This document shows positions 1 to 9,711 of a stretch of 64,000 nucleotides of DNA, piece by piece; the stretch's first letter is position 1, and the number at the start of each line of letters is the position of its first letter. Origin of the DNA: Leishmania mexicana MHOM/GT/2001/U1103 (taxonomy: Eukaryota > Euglenozoa > Kinetoplastea > Trypanosomatida > Trypanosomatidae); NCBI RefSeq assembly GCF_000234665.1, contig NC_018316.1, positions 434,001 through 498,000 on the forward strand, written 5' to 3'. The position numbers and the translations under genes were made by a program. The notes under the pieces are model-generated. The model worked only from the letters and a program-made list of their open reading frames with translations. It was not told the origin of the DNA and did not search any database.

Positions 1-2
1 GA

Positions 3-1463
3 GGTGGCACTCTCACGGCGGCCGAGCAGCTTGCCCTCATGCCTCCAGGTCTCGATCGCGTGTACACCGGTGCCTGCGTCATGTATCGCCACCCGAAGAA
101 CTTTGGCTTCATCTCGCCAGACATGGGCGGGCCGGACGTATTCTTCATCACTGACAGCATTGCCCTCTCCTTCACAAGACTGGCGCTTCGGGCCTTCTAC
201 CTGCGCAGCGGCATGCCAGTGCCGCCCTCCGTCGCCGCCGCGTATCGTGTCGGGGAGGCAAGCGACAGCTCAACGCCATCTGGCGGAGATGGGACACCGA
301 TCAAAGGCGCGGCGACAGCTGTGGCGAACTCTGCAACGGCAGCGGACGCGAACAGCACGGTGCCAGCTCAAGTGTCGGCGCCGACCCCCGCGTTCCCCGG
401 AGCTGCAGCAGGCGTCAGAGCTGCCAGAGATAGACAGGCAACGATTGCCGGCGCCGTGCTTGGCGAGGAAGGCGTTCTCGGGGCCACAGCTGTGTTGGCC
501 ACTCGGGCGGGGGACGCTGGCGACCGCATTTCCATACCGCCAACCACAGCAGAGGAGCTGACGTGGGCGGAGACGGCTGCTTCTCTGCTTACCAGCGCCA
601 CCGCGCGGCTTCTCCAGTACCAAGTGGATCAAGGCATCGGCGGCGGCCTTCGGGTTGGGGATCGCATGAGCTTCGTCGTCACCCGCAACCACGCCGCGCG
701 TGGCGGAAACGGCCGCCTGCTGCGTGCGGAGTTCATCCGCGGTGTGCCGGCGATGCAGCTGGCGATGCCCCTGGAGCAAAGCTGGTTCCACCCGTTGTTC
801 CCTGGCGCTATCGGCCAGAAGACCAGCGCTCCGTACGGCGCCTCAAGGCCACCACTTCCCCCTCCCTCGTCGTCCTCCGCTGAGGGCGCTGGCAGAGACG
901 CGTCGAGTACAGGGGAGCCTCTCGCCTCCTTCGACTCTACCTCCACGACCCTCACTCGCTACACCGGCTGCGTGCGCACGTACGACGCAGAGGAGCAGCG
1001 CGGCTACATTCGCTGCGATGAGTCGGATTGCAGCGGTGGCGGCAACACGCCTGATGTCATCTTCTACGCGCACTCGGTGCTTTGGGACTTGATGCGCTGC
1101 CCGCCGTTGAAACGGCAGGTGAGGGAGAGCATGCAGCTGGCCTACAGTGTATGCGGGACGGAGCGGAACGGCAAGTACATCGCTACACTCATCACCACGC
1201 CGGACGGCGAGCCTTTCTGCGAGGAAAATATGACGTTCGCTGAGAACGTGCTGCCATTTTTCATGGCTGAGGGAGGTGGACCGAGCAGGCGGCGTGGACG
1301 TGACGAGGACAGTGGCGGTGTTGGCAGCGGCCGCGCTGTGATGGGCATGGACGGTGGCGCCGGCGCAAGTGCCGAGGGTGTTGGAGGCGACCGCAAGCGT
1401 GCGAAGGCAGCGGAAGACGACATGTTACTCCTCTATGCCGAGGATGACTACCCGTTCATGTAA
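3..1463 (+). CDS. Protein with two cold-shock-like (OB-fold) domains, 5' end cut by window
   Basis: The reading frame is open to the left window edge, so the true start may lie outside; the first ATG is at 39. Residues are numbered from that ATG. A first cold-shock-like half (about 8-45) carries the RNP1-like core NFGFISPDMGGPDVFF. A matching second half (about 190-240, GLRVGDRMSFVV...NGRLLRAEF) follows only after an Ala/Ser/Thr-rich insertion of about 140 residues. A second domain (about 308-385) begins YTGCVRTYDAEEQRGYI and includes PDVIFYAHSVL. The C-terminus is Gly/Arg/Asp-rich with a basic stretch (SRRRGR). Cold-shock domains bind single-stranded RNA or DNA, so a role in RNA binding is inferred. 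It differs from the small, single-domain trypanosomatid Y-box protein RBP16. The family call rests on motif reading only. Confidence 0.72.
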   Translation, partial: GGTLTAAEQLALMPPGLDRVYTGACVMYRHPKNFGFISPDMGGPDVFFITDSIALSFTRLALRAFYLRSGMPVPPSVAAAYRVGEASDSSTPSGGDGTPIKGAATAVANSATAADANSTVPAQVSAPTPAFPGAAAGVRAARDRQATIAGAVLGEEGVLGATAVLATRAGDAGDRISIPPTTAEELTWAETAASLLTSATARLLQYQVDQGIGGGLRVGDRMSFVVTRNHAARGGNGRLLRAEFIRGVPAMQLAMPLEQSWFHPLFPGAIGQKTSAPYGASRPPLPPPSSSSAEGAGRDASSTGEPLASFDSTSTTLTRYTGCVRTYDAEEQRGYIRCDESDCSGGGNTPDVIFYAHSVLWDLMRCPPLKRQVRESMQLAYSVCGTERNGKYIATLITTPDGEPFCEENMTFAENVLPFFMAEGGGPSRRRGRDEDSGGVGSGRAVMGMDGGAGASAEGVGGDRKRAKAAEDDMLLLYAEDDYPFM

Positions 1464-3110
1464 CCCTGCGTGTTTGTTAATAGGTCAAGGATAGGGGAGG
1501 AGGCGCGCTTGTGCGTCAGCACTGACGCGGTGCTCGTTGAGGACGCCTGCGCATCCCCTTGACTGTGCTTCGTGCCGTGTCGGTGACCATGGCGCCTCTG
1601 GAAGGAGTGGAGGAGAGGGGTCGATTACCCTTGCCGTGCGAGTCGGCGGCGTGATGGTGTGTAGGTGCGCATTTATCTCGGAACATGCGAAAGAAGAGCT
1701 GCCTTGGTGGCCGTCGGAGTGCTCCTGATCTCTTTTCCTTTTGCCGTGCGCAAGCGCTTGAGGTGTTGGTGCGAGCCGCGCACTCATCGGGTTGCGTGGG
1801 TCAACGGCGGCACTGCGATGGGCCACATCGGATGACGAGCAGCGCACCGTGCCACCGCCCACGCGCCACCTTCGCCCGTTTCCAGATTGATGTCCGAGAT
1901 CCCCGCCGTCGCTCTCTCTGTCTGTCTCGGCTTGCAATACGACCTTCCCCGCTTCTCCCCCCATCTCTACCTTGCCGCGTCTGAGTCTCCTCGACACGCG
2001 CCGTACTCCTCAACCAATGGATGCACATGCACATGCGTGCTGCTGATTCCCTCCTCCACGTGGGTCTGAGGACGAGTCGCGGTGCACACACTGCTTCAGC
2101 ACTTCGCCTTCTCTGCCGAATCCTTCAGCAGCGCGCCAACACGGTGCAGGCTCGGCCCACATACACAGACGTACGTGCGCGCTAGGAGTGCGCGTTGTGC
2201 GCGAGTGGCGGGCGAGCCCTCGGCAGGCTTGGCTGCCCGTTTTCCTCAAGTGCCAAGGACACCGACAGGGAGTGGTCCTTCGCTGTTGCAGTCGCGCTGT
2301 CGCTCCTAGTCGCCGCTGAGGAGAAGGTGCGCCTCATCCCTCCCTCGTCTTTATCCTGCCTGCGCTTTCTCGCGACTCTGTCGACTCGGCTCTGCAGGGT
2401 TATCCTCGTCCTTACACGAAACACGTTGTTGCTAAATCTGCTTGGCTGCAGCGTAGGCGGGTCGCGCCCTCGTTTTTGCGTCCTCCCCGTCATCCTCCCC
2501 ACTCACTCACGGGCACGCGTGCGCCACTCTCCCGCTGGCGCGCCAGCTGACAAAGACCTTCGACAACTGAAAGGCGGACCCACTTCCGTGCTGCTTTCGT
2601 TCTCCACTCCTGTGTGACCGCCTCACACCCGGCGGATGGCTCTCTTGGCCGCTGCACCGCCCTCCTCCCTTCTTCTACCTGCGCTTTGCCATTCGCGCCG
2701 CCCTGCTTGATCACCGGTGCCCACACCGTGTGTGTGCGTGGCGGGTGCTGCCAGCGCTGCTGGAACGATAAAGCGAGTAAGGCAGCGGGAGAGCGTGCAG
2801 GGCTCTGGCGGACGGGACACCTGGTCCTGCTCAGGTGGCTAAGGCGACGCGCGCGCGCGGGGGCTCGAACTTCAACGCGATTCGTGGACGCTGCCGCTCT
2901 ACATCTTTGCTCTCTTCCCTTCCCCGCTTCTTCGGCCGCTCTTGGTGCTGGGTGATCGAAGCTCCGCGTTGCGGGGTCACGCGGCGGACCTTCGGTCGAG
3001 CTGCTCACTTCTGCTGACGCATTGCCCAGGGTCGCTTGTATCCCGCATCCCCCCCGCTCCCGCGCCTCTCTGCAGCGGTCATCCACCGAACTCGCGCGCG
3101 CTCGTGAACA
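1464..3110. other. Intergenic region, no gene seen
   Basis: This 1.65 kb spacer lies between the cold-shock-domain gene and the ABC transporter. It presumably holds the 3' UTR and polyadenylation zone of the first and the 5' UTR of the second. It is rich in C/T runs. Open frames here, including a long minus-strand one at 2490-3680, look like GC-driven shadows. Confidence 0.7.
3031..3075 (+). promoter_or_regulatory. Candidate SL trans-splice acceptor for ABC transporter mRNA
   Basis: A C/T-rich tract (about 3031-3072) ends in the AG at 3074-3075, the last AG before the ATG at 3111. Polypyrimidine plus AG is the usual trypanosomatid acceptor pattern. The site is a prediction. Confidence 0.45.
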
Positions 3111-6100
3111 ATGCACTTTCATGGCTCCAGCGGCGGTGACGTTGGGGACAGACCGTCGTTTTCTTGTTTGCCGCCGACGATTTGCACTGACTCTCCGTCG
3201 ACAGCTGCAGCCGCGCCCCACGGCATCCACGGCCAGCAGAACGGCATGCCGCCTTGGCGCTACTTGTCGTCCTACTCGAAGTGGATTAACTCCGCATTTC
3301 GCCGTGCCCTGCACGGCGCGCATGCAGCCGCCCTGAAGACCTTTGGACGGAGTGATGGTGAATGCGCTCGCAGCGGCAATGGGGTGCGCGAGTCTTCGTT
3401 GCTCCCTTGTGCGGTCGCACGCTGGCTCCACACGCGGTACGAGGCTCTGGCAACTACCCGAGCGTGCGCAGTGATTCTCCCACAGGACGTCGACGGCCCC
3501 TTCGTCGTCCACCTCACACTTCTGCTCGTTGGCTGGGAAGTGATGCAAGCGACATCCCTCTACCTGCGCCATCGACGCGCGATGCGGGTCAGTGCGAGGG
3601 CCGAGGCGGAGGCGACGCAGGAGTGTGACGAGAATGCAACGGATGCCGAGGAGCCAAGCGACTTCTCGACCTCGCTGCAATCCGCGACCGCGCAGGTGCC
3701 GTCATCACCGGAGATGGAGTCGGTGCAGATCGGGAGATCACTCCTGCCACGAAGCTCGAAACTGGCGGTGCGCCGATTGTGCAGCTATTGGGCACTTATC
3801 GAAAAGGCGGTTCGAGCTGCGCCGCGCAAGCGCGCTGGTGCGCCAACGAACGTCGCCGCTCTTGGGTGGTTCGTCGGCTCTGAGGTCGACGGCCGCAATT
3901 TGGCCCAGGGTGGAAGGGATCGGCGCGCGTTTCACCGGCTCACCTCGGATGGAGCTCCGCACGGTGCGGAGACGGTGCTCGTGCTGTCGGACGAGGCCGC
4001 GTTCCCCGTCATGAGGGAGCCAGGGGGGCGCCCGAGAAGGCAGCCAAGTGTGACGTCAGGGGCCGCGTCGCTTGTCACAGCGGAGAAACCGGCGGAGGTG
4101 GCGGAGCCGTGGAGGGTGCTTCATCTTTTGTGGACTGACACGGTGCGCTACTCGGTGACATATACCAAGCTGCGGCAGCTGCTGCTCAGCTGCACGGTCG
4201 CTGAGATCGCGGAGGTCTTTGAGAGCGATGGTGATGCAGACAGCTGCCGAGGCGGCCTCTCTACCGCCTATGGCACACGCGTTCTGCAGACCATGTGGAG
4301 GGGTAGAGGTAGTCGCAACATCTCGGACGAGGCGGCAACGAGCACAGCCCACTGCGTCACAAGCTCCACCTCAGGCGATGTCTCACACAACTGCTACGCA
4401 GACCCGCGCATCGCTGTGGCATGCGTGGCACTGACGTGGTACTTGTCACTCGTGCGCGAGGTGTACGATGCGGTTATTGTGCACGAGGACGTCCAGCGCT
4501 GCGCAGGCGCGCTCGAGGAGCTTGAGGAGCACAGCAGGGCCGTGTATCAGCACGGCGTACAGGTCGGGCTCGCCTTTTTCCAAGAGGGGGTGCACAGCAT
4601 CTCGTACCGGGGCGTCGCGGGCGCGAGCGGCGGTACCAGCGGAGGCTGTGCCTCTGGGCAGCCTCCCCGTCATGAAAATCCAATGGTGCGTCCCGATGGC
4701 GTCAGCACTACTGACGGCCACGCGGCGCATGGGGCGACGAGTCCGTCTGTGTCCATGGCAGCGGGCGTGCATCTCACCTGCCACCGTGCAGGGAACAGGA
4801 ACAAGTTACGTTGCAGCGATGCCGCTGACAGTCCACGCGCCCTCTCAGTACCACCGCGCGGCTGTGCGGAATGCGTTGTAGCGGGTGCGACGCACATGCC
4901 TATCCGTGTGGCCTCGCCGTGGGCATGCTGGGCAGAGTTGAATGCTGCACTAGCTGCTCTGCTGCTGCGGCGGCGGCTGATGAAGCTGTTGCACGTGCGA
5001 AGCCTCTTCTCCTACATGTACACCGGTAGCGTGGCAAAGATGGTTTCCTGTGCCGTGCTGACGGGGCTGACATGCCTTTCTTCCCGCATGGCAGCGACCG
5101 GGCAAGTGGTGCGTGAGGCCATCAGCTCGAACCTGGACACATACTATCGCACGCACGGAGAGCTGTCGCCACCAGGCAGCGATCCCGACAGCGGCAGCGG
5201 ACCGCCCCACGGTGGTGCCGTGCCTACGCAGCAGCGCATCTTGGCACTATGCCTGCTCGAGTGCATGCGTCTCGCTGTGAACACGGTACTCACGCGCACC
5301 ACGCACGCGTACATAAACATGGCAGCCTCGCAGCGGCGCAACACCACGAAGGCGGAGCTCTACGAGGCCCTGACACGCCTGCCTCTCGCGTTCTTCGACA
5401 CGCACTCCTTCGACGAGGTGGAGCAGATTGTCTACTACGTGAACGATATCGAGGGCGTGGAGGTGCACGTGCACCACTACGTCTGTGACCTTGTTATGTC
5501 GCTCTTTGCAGTGCAGCACGCGCTCCATCAGCTACCGTGTCGGGCACGCCTGTTGGTGGGCGCCACGGTCGCGGTGTCGCTCACCGTAAAATGGATCGGA
5601 CAACGCATCAAGCAAGGGGTGCAGGCGGCGCAGCGCGCCGGAGGAGTGCTCCCGCCGTGGCTACGCGGCTACGAGCTTGGCGGCGTTGCACCTGGGACGG
5701 CGGAGCTGGACGCGCAGGTGGAGGAGAACATGGAGAGCAATGCGCGGCAAGGCGGCGTCATGCTGCGCGGGCTAGACATTGTAGCCGTGCTACCGCAGCT
5801 CCGCCCGTACGCGGCGGACCTCAGCTTGATGCGGTGGTGGACGCACCATACCTGCGCGTGCGGCGCCGCGGCCGGGGCGACGGAGGCATCAACATTTCTG
5901 CAAGGCCTGCTGGTGCTGCCGTCTCAGGCGTACGGTCAGCTTCTGCCGGCGTTCGGCGGTGCGCTCATGACGTTTACGGACTGGGTACTGCCAACGCTCG
6001 TTGCCAGCTACGGCGCCTCCATGGCGTTTTGCAGTGTCGATGCGCTGAGTCTGTCGAATAGGCTCATCGAGGCAATGCGGTGCGTCGGCGACACGGTCGA

Positions 6101-7928
6101 TGCCCTGGTCGACGGGCATCGCGTCGCGGAGGTGGTGTTGCTGAACGCTTACAAGGCGAATATTCTGGAGAGGGTGCTGGATGCGCGACGGTGGGAACCA
6201 ACCACAGCCGAATACGCGAGGGGCTTCGACCTCCGCGGCGAGGCGGACGGACGCGACCGCGACAAGGACAAGTATCACGATGCCGGTGCGGGTTGTGCGA
6301 CACGTGAGGCGGTGGCCGGCTCGCCGCGCTACCACCCGCGGCGCCACCTGCTGGAAGCGTTGCGCCGTGCCGACCCCCAAACAGTCACGACATCTGCACC
6401 GTCGCTCATGCGGCGGTGGATGCATGTCCTGAAGCACAGCTGTGACTGGTGCGTCACACACGCCCCATGTATTCCGGTTATGGGAAAATGTCTGCGACTT
6501 GCACGACGCGGGCTTGCAACGATGGGGCTTGTGGAAGGAAACCACCGCGGCAGCAGCCGACGTCCATCAGGGGAGCCCTACCGTCATCACCGCCATCCAC
6601 GCCATCTTTCCTGCCAGCGGAGGTGTCAGTCACCGCAAGAGGACCCGCAGCCATCTAAGAGTCCTCGACCTCTAGGGCGGGGCAGCGCGAGTGAAATGGC
6701 GTCTGCGTGTCTGAGCAACCACTCCTCCGAGGAGGACGGGGGCCGCGGCGTTGATGCCCGCTCCTCGTCGTCGCCATTCAGCGGCGACTCCGATGTTGAC
6801 CGTGCCGCTTCAGCGGCGGCCGCAGTGAGGCTGCTCACGAGCGGCACAGTGCACGCCGTGACAATGCGGAACGTGCAGTTTTACTATCCCACGGCCCCTA
6901 CGGTGCCGGTGTTCTTACACCCCATCACGTGCTCCTTCGTGCTCCAAGGCAACCGCGACACATCTTCGCCGTCACCGTCGAATGCCTCGCAGCCGCAGAC
7001 GCCGAGGTGCAGCTCTAGCAGTAAAGGCCGTCTGGTGTGTCTTGTAGGGCCAAGCGGCCACGGGAAGTCCACGCTGCTCAGTCTGCTGTTGGGCATGTAC
7101 ACCAACTACGGGACGTCCAGTCACGTCCTCGACGGTGACAGCGATGCCAGCAAGGGTGGTGGCGGCGGCGAGGCGCAACAGCAGGGCAGCCCTGAAGCGC
7201 GGGATCAAGAGGAGGTGCTCTCCCATCCTTCATCCCCTGCGGTCATTCCGGACATCGTGCTCACGCTGGCGCTGCCGCGTTCGGTGGGCTACTCCTCTGA
7301 AGAGCTGGAGGCGGCTGCCCCGCACGATGCCACGCCGACCCCAGCTGCATCTGTCATGTCGGAGGTGGTCTACGAGCAGCTGTCTGTCGCCTCGATCCCG
7401 CGCGACATCCTGCGAGGAAAACTTTTCAGCTTTGTGCCACAGAACCCCGTCATCTTTTCCGGGGCCACCATCGCGCACAACATCAGCCTTGAGAATTACG
7501 TATCCCTTGAGCAGGACGAACTGCTGGCCGAGATTGCGCAGTGCGCTGCCTGGGCGCACTGCGAGTACATCCAGCGCTTTCCGCAAGGCTTGATGACGTA
7601 CATTGCCGACAGCGGAACAGGGGCTTGGTCGTCTCCACTCGCGGCTGCAGGTGCTGGAGGCGGCGGCGCTGGTGGTGGTGGTGTGGTGCGCCTCAGCATT
7701 GGCCAGGCGCAACGACTGATGATGGCACGTGCGCTATTCCACGGTCGGCGCGGGGGCACCGTGCTCGTGATGGACGAGCCCACGGCGAGTCTGGACAAGG
7801 AGGTGAAGCTGCAAATAGTGGGCGAGTGGCGCGAGTTGCTGGACTCTGGTATTGTCTGCGGGGCGATATGCGCAACCCACGATGACGATCTCATCGCGGT
7901 GGCAGATCAGGTCGTGCGTCTGCCGTAG
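3111..7928 (+). CDS. ABC transporter, very large half-type (one NBD), ABCB-like
   Basis: The protein has 1605 residues. A C-terminal ATPase domain (about 1245-1605) has Walker A GPSGHGKST (1313-1321), Q-loop FVPQN (1441-1445), the variant signature LSIGQ (1528-1532), Walker B VLVMDEPTASLD (1551-1562) and the H-loop His in ATHDDD (1590). Hydrophobic segments near 127-150, 425-448, 605-660 and 910-980 suggest a spread-out transmembrane domain. The stretch RLPLAFFDTHSFDEVEQIVY resembles the coupling region of ABCB exporters. Only one nucleotide-binding domain is present, so it should dimerise. Large Ser/Gly-rich insertions occur in the N-terminal half, just before the NBD (about 1150-1245), and between Walker A and the Q-loop (about 130 residues apart; roughly 40-45 is usual). 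Substrate and membrane are unknown; the ABCB assignment is tentative. Confidence 0.88.
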   Translation: MHFHGSSGGDVGDRPSFSCLPPTICTDSPSTAAAAPHGIHGQQNGMPPWRYLSSYSKWINSAFRRALHGAHAAALKTFGRSDGECARSGNGVRESSLLPCAVARWLHTRYEALATTRACAVILPQDVDGPFVVHLTLLLVGWEVMQATSLYLRHRRAMRVSARAEAEATQECDENATDAEEPSDFSTSLQSATAQVPSSPEMESVQIGRSLLPRSSKLAVRRLCSYWALIEKAVRAAPRKRAGAPTNVAALGWFVGSEVDGRNLAQGGRDRRAFHRLTSDGAPHGAETVLVLSDEAAFPVMREPGGRPRRQPSVTSGAASLVTAEKPAEVAEPWRVLHLLWTDTVRYSVTYTKLRQLLLSCTVAEIAEVFESDGDADSCRGGLSTAYGTRVLQTMWRGRGSRNISDEAATSTAHCVTSSTSGDVSHNCYADPRIAVACVALTWYLSLVREVYDAVIVHEDVQRCAGALEELEEHSRAVYQHGVQVGLAFFQEGVHSISYRGVAGASGGTSGGCASGQPPRHENPMVRPDGVSTTDGHAAHGATSPSVSMAAGVHLTCHRAGNRNKLRCSDAADSPRALSVPPRGCAECVVAGATHMPIRVASPWACWAELNAALAALLLRRRLMKLLHVRSLFSYMYTGSVAKMVSCAVLTGLTCLSSRMAATGQVVREAISSNLDTYYRTHGELSPPGSDPDSGSGPPHGGAVPTQQRILALCLLECMRLAVNTVLTRTTHAYINMAASQRRNTTKAELYEALTRLPLAFFDTHSFDEVEQIVYYVNDIEGVEVHVHHYVCDLVMSLFAVQHALHQLPCRARLLVGATVAVSLTVKWIGQRIKQGVQAAQRAGGVLPPWLRGYELGGVAPGTAELDAQVEENMESNARQGGVMLRGLDIVAVLPQLRPYAADLSLMRWWTHHTCACGAAAGATEASTFLQGLLVLPSQAYGQLLPAFGGALMTFTDWVLPTLVASYGASMAFCSVDALSLSNRLIEAMRCVGDTVDALVDGHRVAEVVLLNAYKANILERVLDARRWEPTTAEYARGFDLRGEADGRDRDKDKYHDAGAGCATREAVAGSPRYHPRRHLLEALRRADPQTVTTSAPSLMRRWMHVLKHSCDWCVTHAPCIPVMGKCLRLARRGLATMGLVEGNHRGSSRRPSGEPYRHHRHPRHLSCQRRCQSPQEDPQPSKSPRPLGRGSASEMASACLSNHSSEEDGGRGVDARSSSSPFSGDSDVDRAASAAAAVRLLTSGTVHAVTMRNVQFYYPTAPTVPVFLHPITCSFVLQGNRDTSSPSPSNASQPQTPRCSSSSKGRLVCLVGPSGHGKSTLLSLLLGMYTNYGTSSHVLDGDSDASKGGGGGEAQQQGSPEARDQEEVLSHPSSPAVIPDIVLTLALPRSVGYSSEELEAAAPHDATPTPAASVMSEVVYEQLSVASIPRDILRGKLFSFVPQNPVIFSGATIAHNISLENYVSLEQDELLAEIAQCAAWAHCEYIQRFPQGLMTYIADSGTGAWSSPLAAAGAGGGGAGGGGVVRLSIGQAQRLMMARALFHGRRGGTVLVMDEPTASLDKEVKLQIVGEWRELLDSGIVCGAICATHDDDLIAVADQVVRLP

Positions 7929-9421
7929 CGACGGAGAGGCTGAGAATCGCTTGCATATTGTCTTGGCCAACAAGGAGGGGGAGGGGAGTGTGGCGGGTGA
8001 TGAAGGGGCGTGAGCCTAGGCGTCTTGATGGGTGTCGTGTCTTGCCCACTCTGTGTGTGCCTGCATCCTTGCGATGTCTGTTTACTGCCCCTCGACTGGG
8101 CGCGAGTGAGAGCACGGGCAGTCCCGCAAGAGGCTGCTGATGCTGCACCGGTCGGCTCTCACCAACACAGCATCGAGGAAAAAAAGCAAAGGGAGGGCTT
8201 GTCGAAGGGCGCAAGGGTGCCTGTGGAATCGAGCATTCGTGTGAAGTGTGGAAGAGGTGGTGGGTGAAGAGAGCCCGTCTGCCGCTCCTCCATACACTGT
8301 TGGAATCATCGCTGTTCATGAACCGGGACGCGTGCGGTTCGGGCTACAGGTTTGGCGGTGCCGGGCATCGCTTCGTGACGCTGAAGTGCCCAACGCGATC
8401 CCTTCTCCACTGTGTCTGTCATCTGCGCTCTCACGCATCTTTTAACGTTTTCTGTTCATCTCACGCCGCCGGCTGCACTATTGGGCATCCACCATCGTCC
8501 TATCGCTCATCAGCACCGTCCGCCCCGTAATCTTCCTGTTCGCACTCGTCGATGTGCAGCGTCGTCTGTGTCCGCCAGCGAAGGAATGGATAAGGCGTTG
8601 CTCGTTGCCCCCCTCCCCCCGACCACGGCGCACCATCTCCGTTGATGCGCTTTGCCGGTGTTGCATTTCTCGCCCTCTCACTCTCTGAAAGCAGTTTTTA
8701 CCGCTTCAGCGCACGAGAGTCGGAGGGGGGGGACGACGCACACTTGCAGGCGCGGGCTCATGCACAGGGCCTCTGTTTCTTTGCGGCAACACTCGTGCCT
8801 CCCCTTCTCTCCTATACTCCATTTGCCGCATCTGATTGCACGCGCTGCGTGTGCCTCCTGTGCTCTCCTGGCTCCTCTATCCCTTATCCTCTTGAGATGT
8901 ACGCTTTCGCCGGTGGTGGGGAGAGAGCATCTCTCGCCCAGCGCGCCGACACGCCGACCGCTCTCGCTTAGCTTTCCTCACGAAGCACCCTTGTGGGCAA
9001 TACGCAGGCCGAGATGATAGCTGTGTGTTGCTCCTTGCCCAGCTGGCGTGCCGCTGTTCGTGGCACGTGTTCGCTTCCCTCCGCGTGTCTTTTTCGCTGT
9101 GCGCGCGCGGGCTCACGCTCGCCTTGTGTACTCCCGCCTCTGGTGGCGCCGAAGGAACGCCTTCTCCCTCACTCGCCCACTCTTTCCAAATGTGCCCCTG
9201 CACTGGCACTGGCTCTGTGTGTGTGTGTGTGAGGGCCTTGCCCGGGGCCACGGCAGATGCTTCGCAGCGTCCCTTTTTTAGGCCGCTGCACGCAATGCAT
9301 TGGACGGATACTGGTCATGGCGCATGATGGTGCTATCCCCGCACGCAACACCCAACACCTCCGTCTCTCACCTCAACATCTCCACCCGCTTCACGTGCCC
9401 TTCATGAATCTCTCTCTCATC

Positions 9422-9431
9422 TATACATATG

Positions 9432-9467
<36 letters not shown>

Positions 9468-9468
9468 C
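9422..9468. repeat. Compound (TA)n(TG)n microsatellite
   Basis: An alternating pyrimidine-purine run, first TA then TG, stands out from the GC-rich surroundings. It lies about 245 bp upstream of the ATG of the next gene. Similar tracts occur at 15249-15290 and 43005-43094. Confidence 0.9.
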
Positions 9469-9638
9469 ACGAGCACACGCGCGCGCTCGCTCTCTGTCAC
9501 TGTCCGCGTTCTTTGCTCTCCTTCGGAAGCGAAGCATCATCTGTACGCACACCGCGCACATCAACACCGCCGCCTCTCCCCCAAATCCTCTGCGGGCGTT
9601 TTGACGCGCTCTACTTCTTCGCACTTTGTGCCCGAGAG

Positions 9639-9709
9639 ACCTCCTCGCTCGCTTTCTCTGCGCATAGCGGCTTCTTTACATTTTTTATTATTCGGTGCTG
9701 CACTTCGAG
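9639..9709 (+). promoter_or_regulatory. Candidate SL trans-splice acceptor region for the 540-aa protein gene
   Basis: C/T-rich sequence followed by AG at 9666-9667, then a T-rich run followed by AG at 9708-9709. Either could be the acceptor for the gene starting at 9712. The nearer one would leave almost no 5' UTR besides the spliced leader. Confidence 0.35.
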
Positions 9710-9711
9710 GA

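Larger units (their letters stand above)
7929..9711. other. Intergenic region with TA/TG microsatellite
   Basis: This 1.8 kb pyrimidine-rich spacer has no supported gene. It holds a short GT run (about 9221-9233) and the compound TA/TG microsatellite described separately. Confidence 0.7.

Noticed and set aside
2490..3680. 396-codon minus-strand open frame
   Set aside because: It overlaps a spacer and the start of the ABC transporter, is Arg-rich without any domain, and runs against the gene array.
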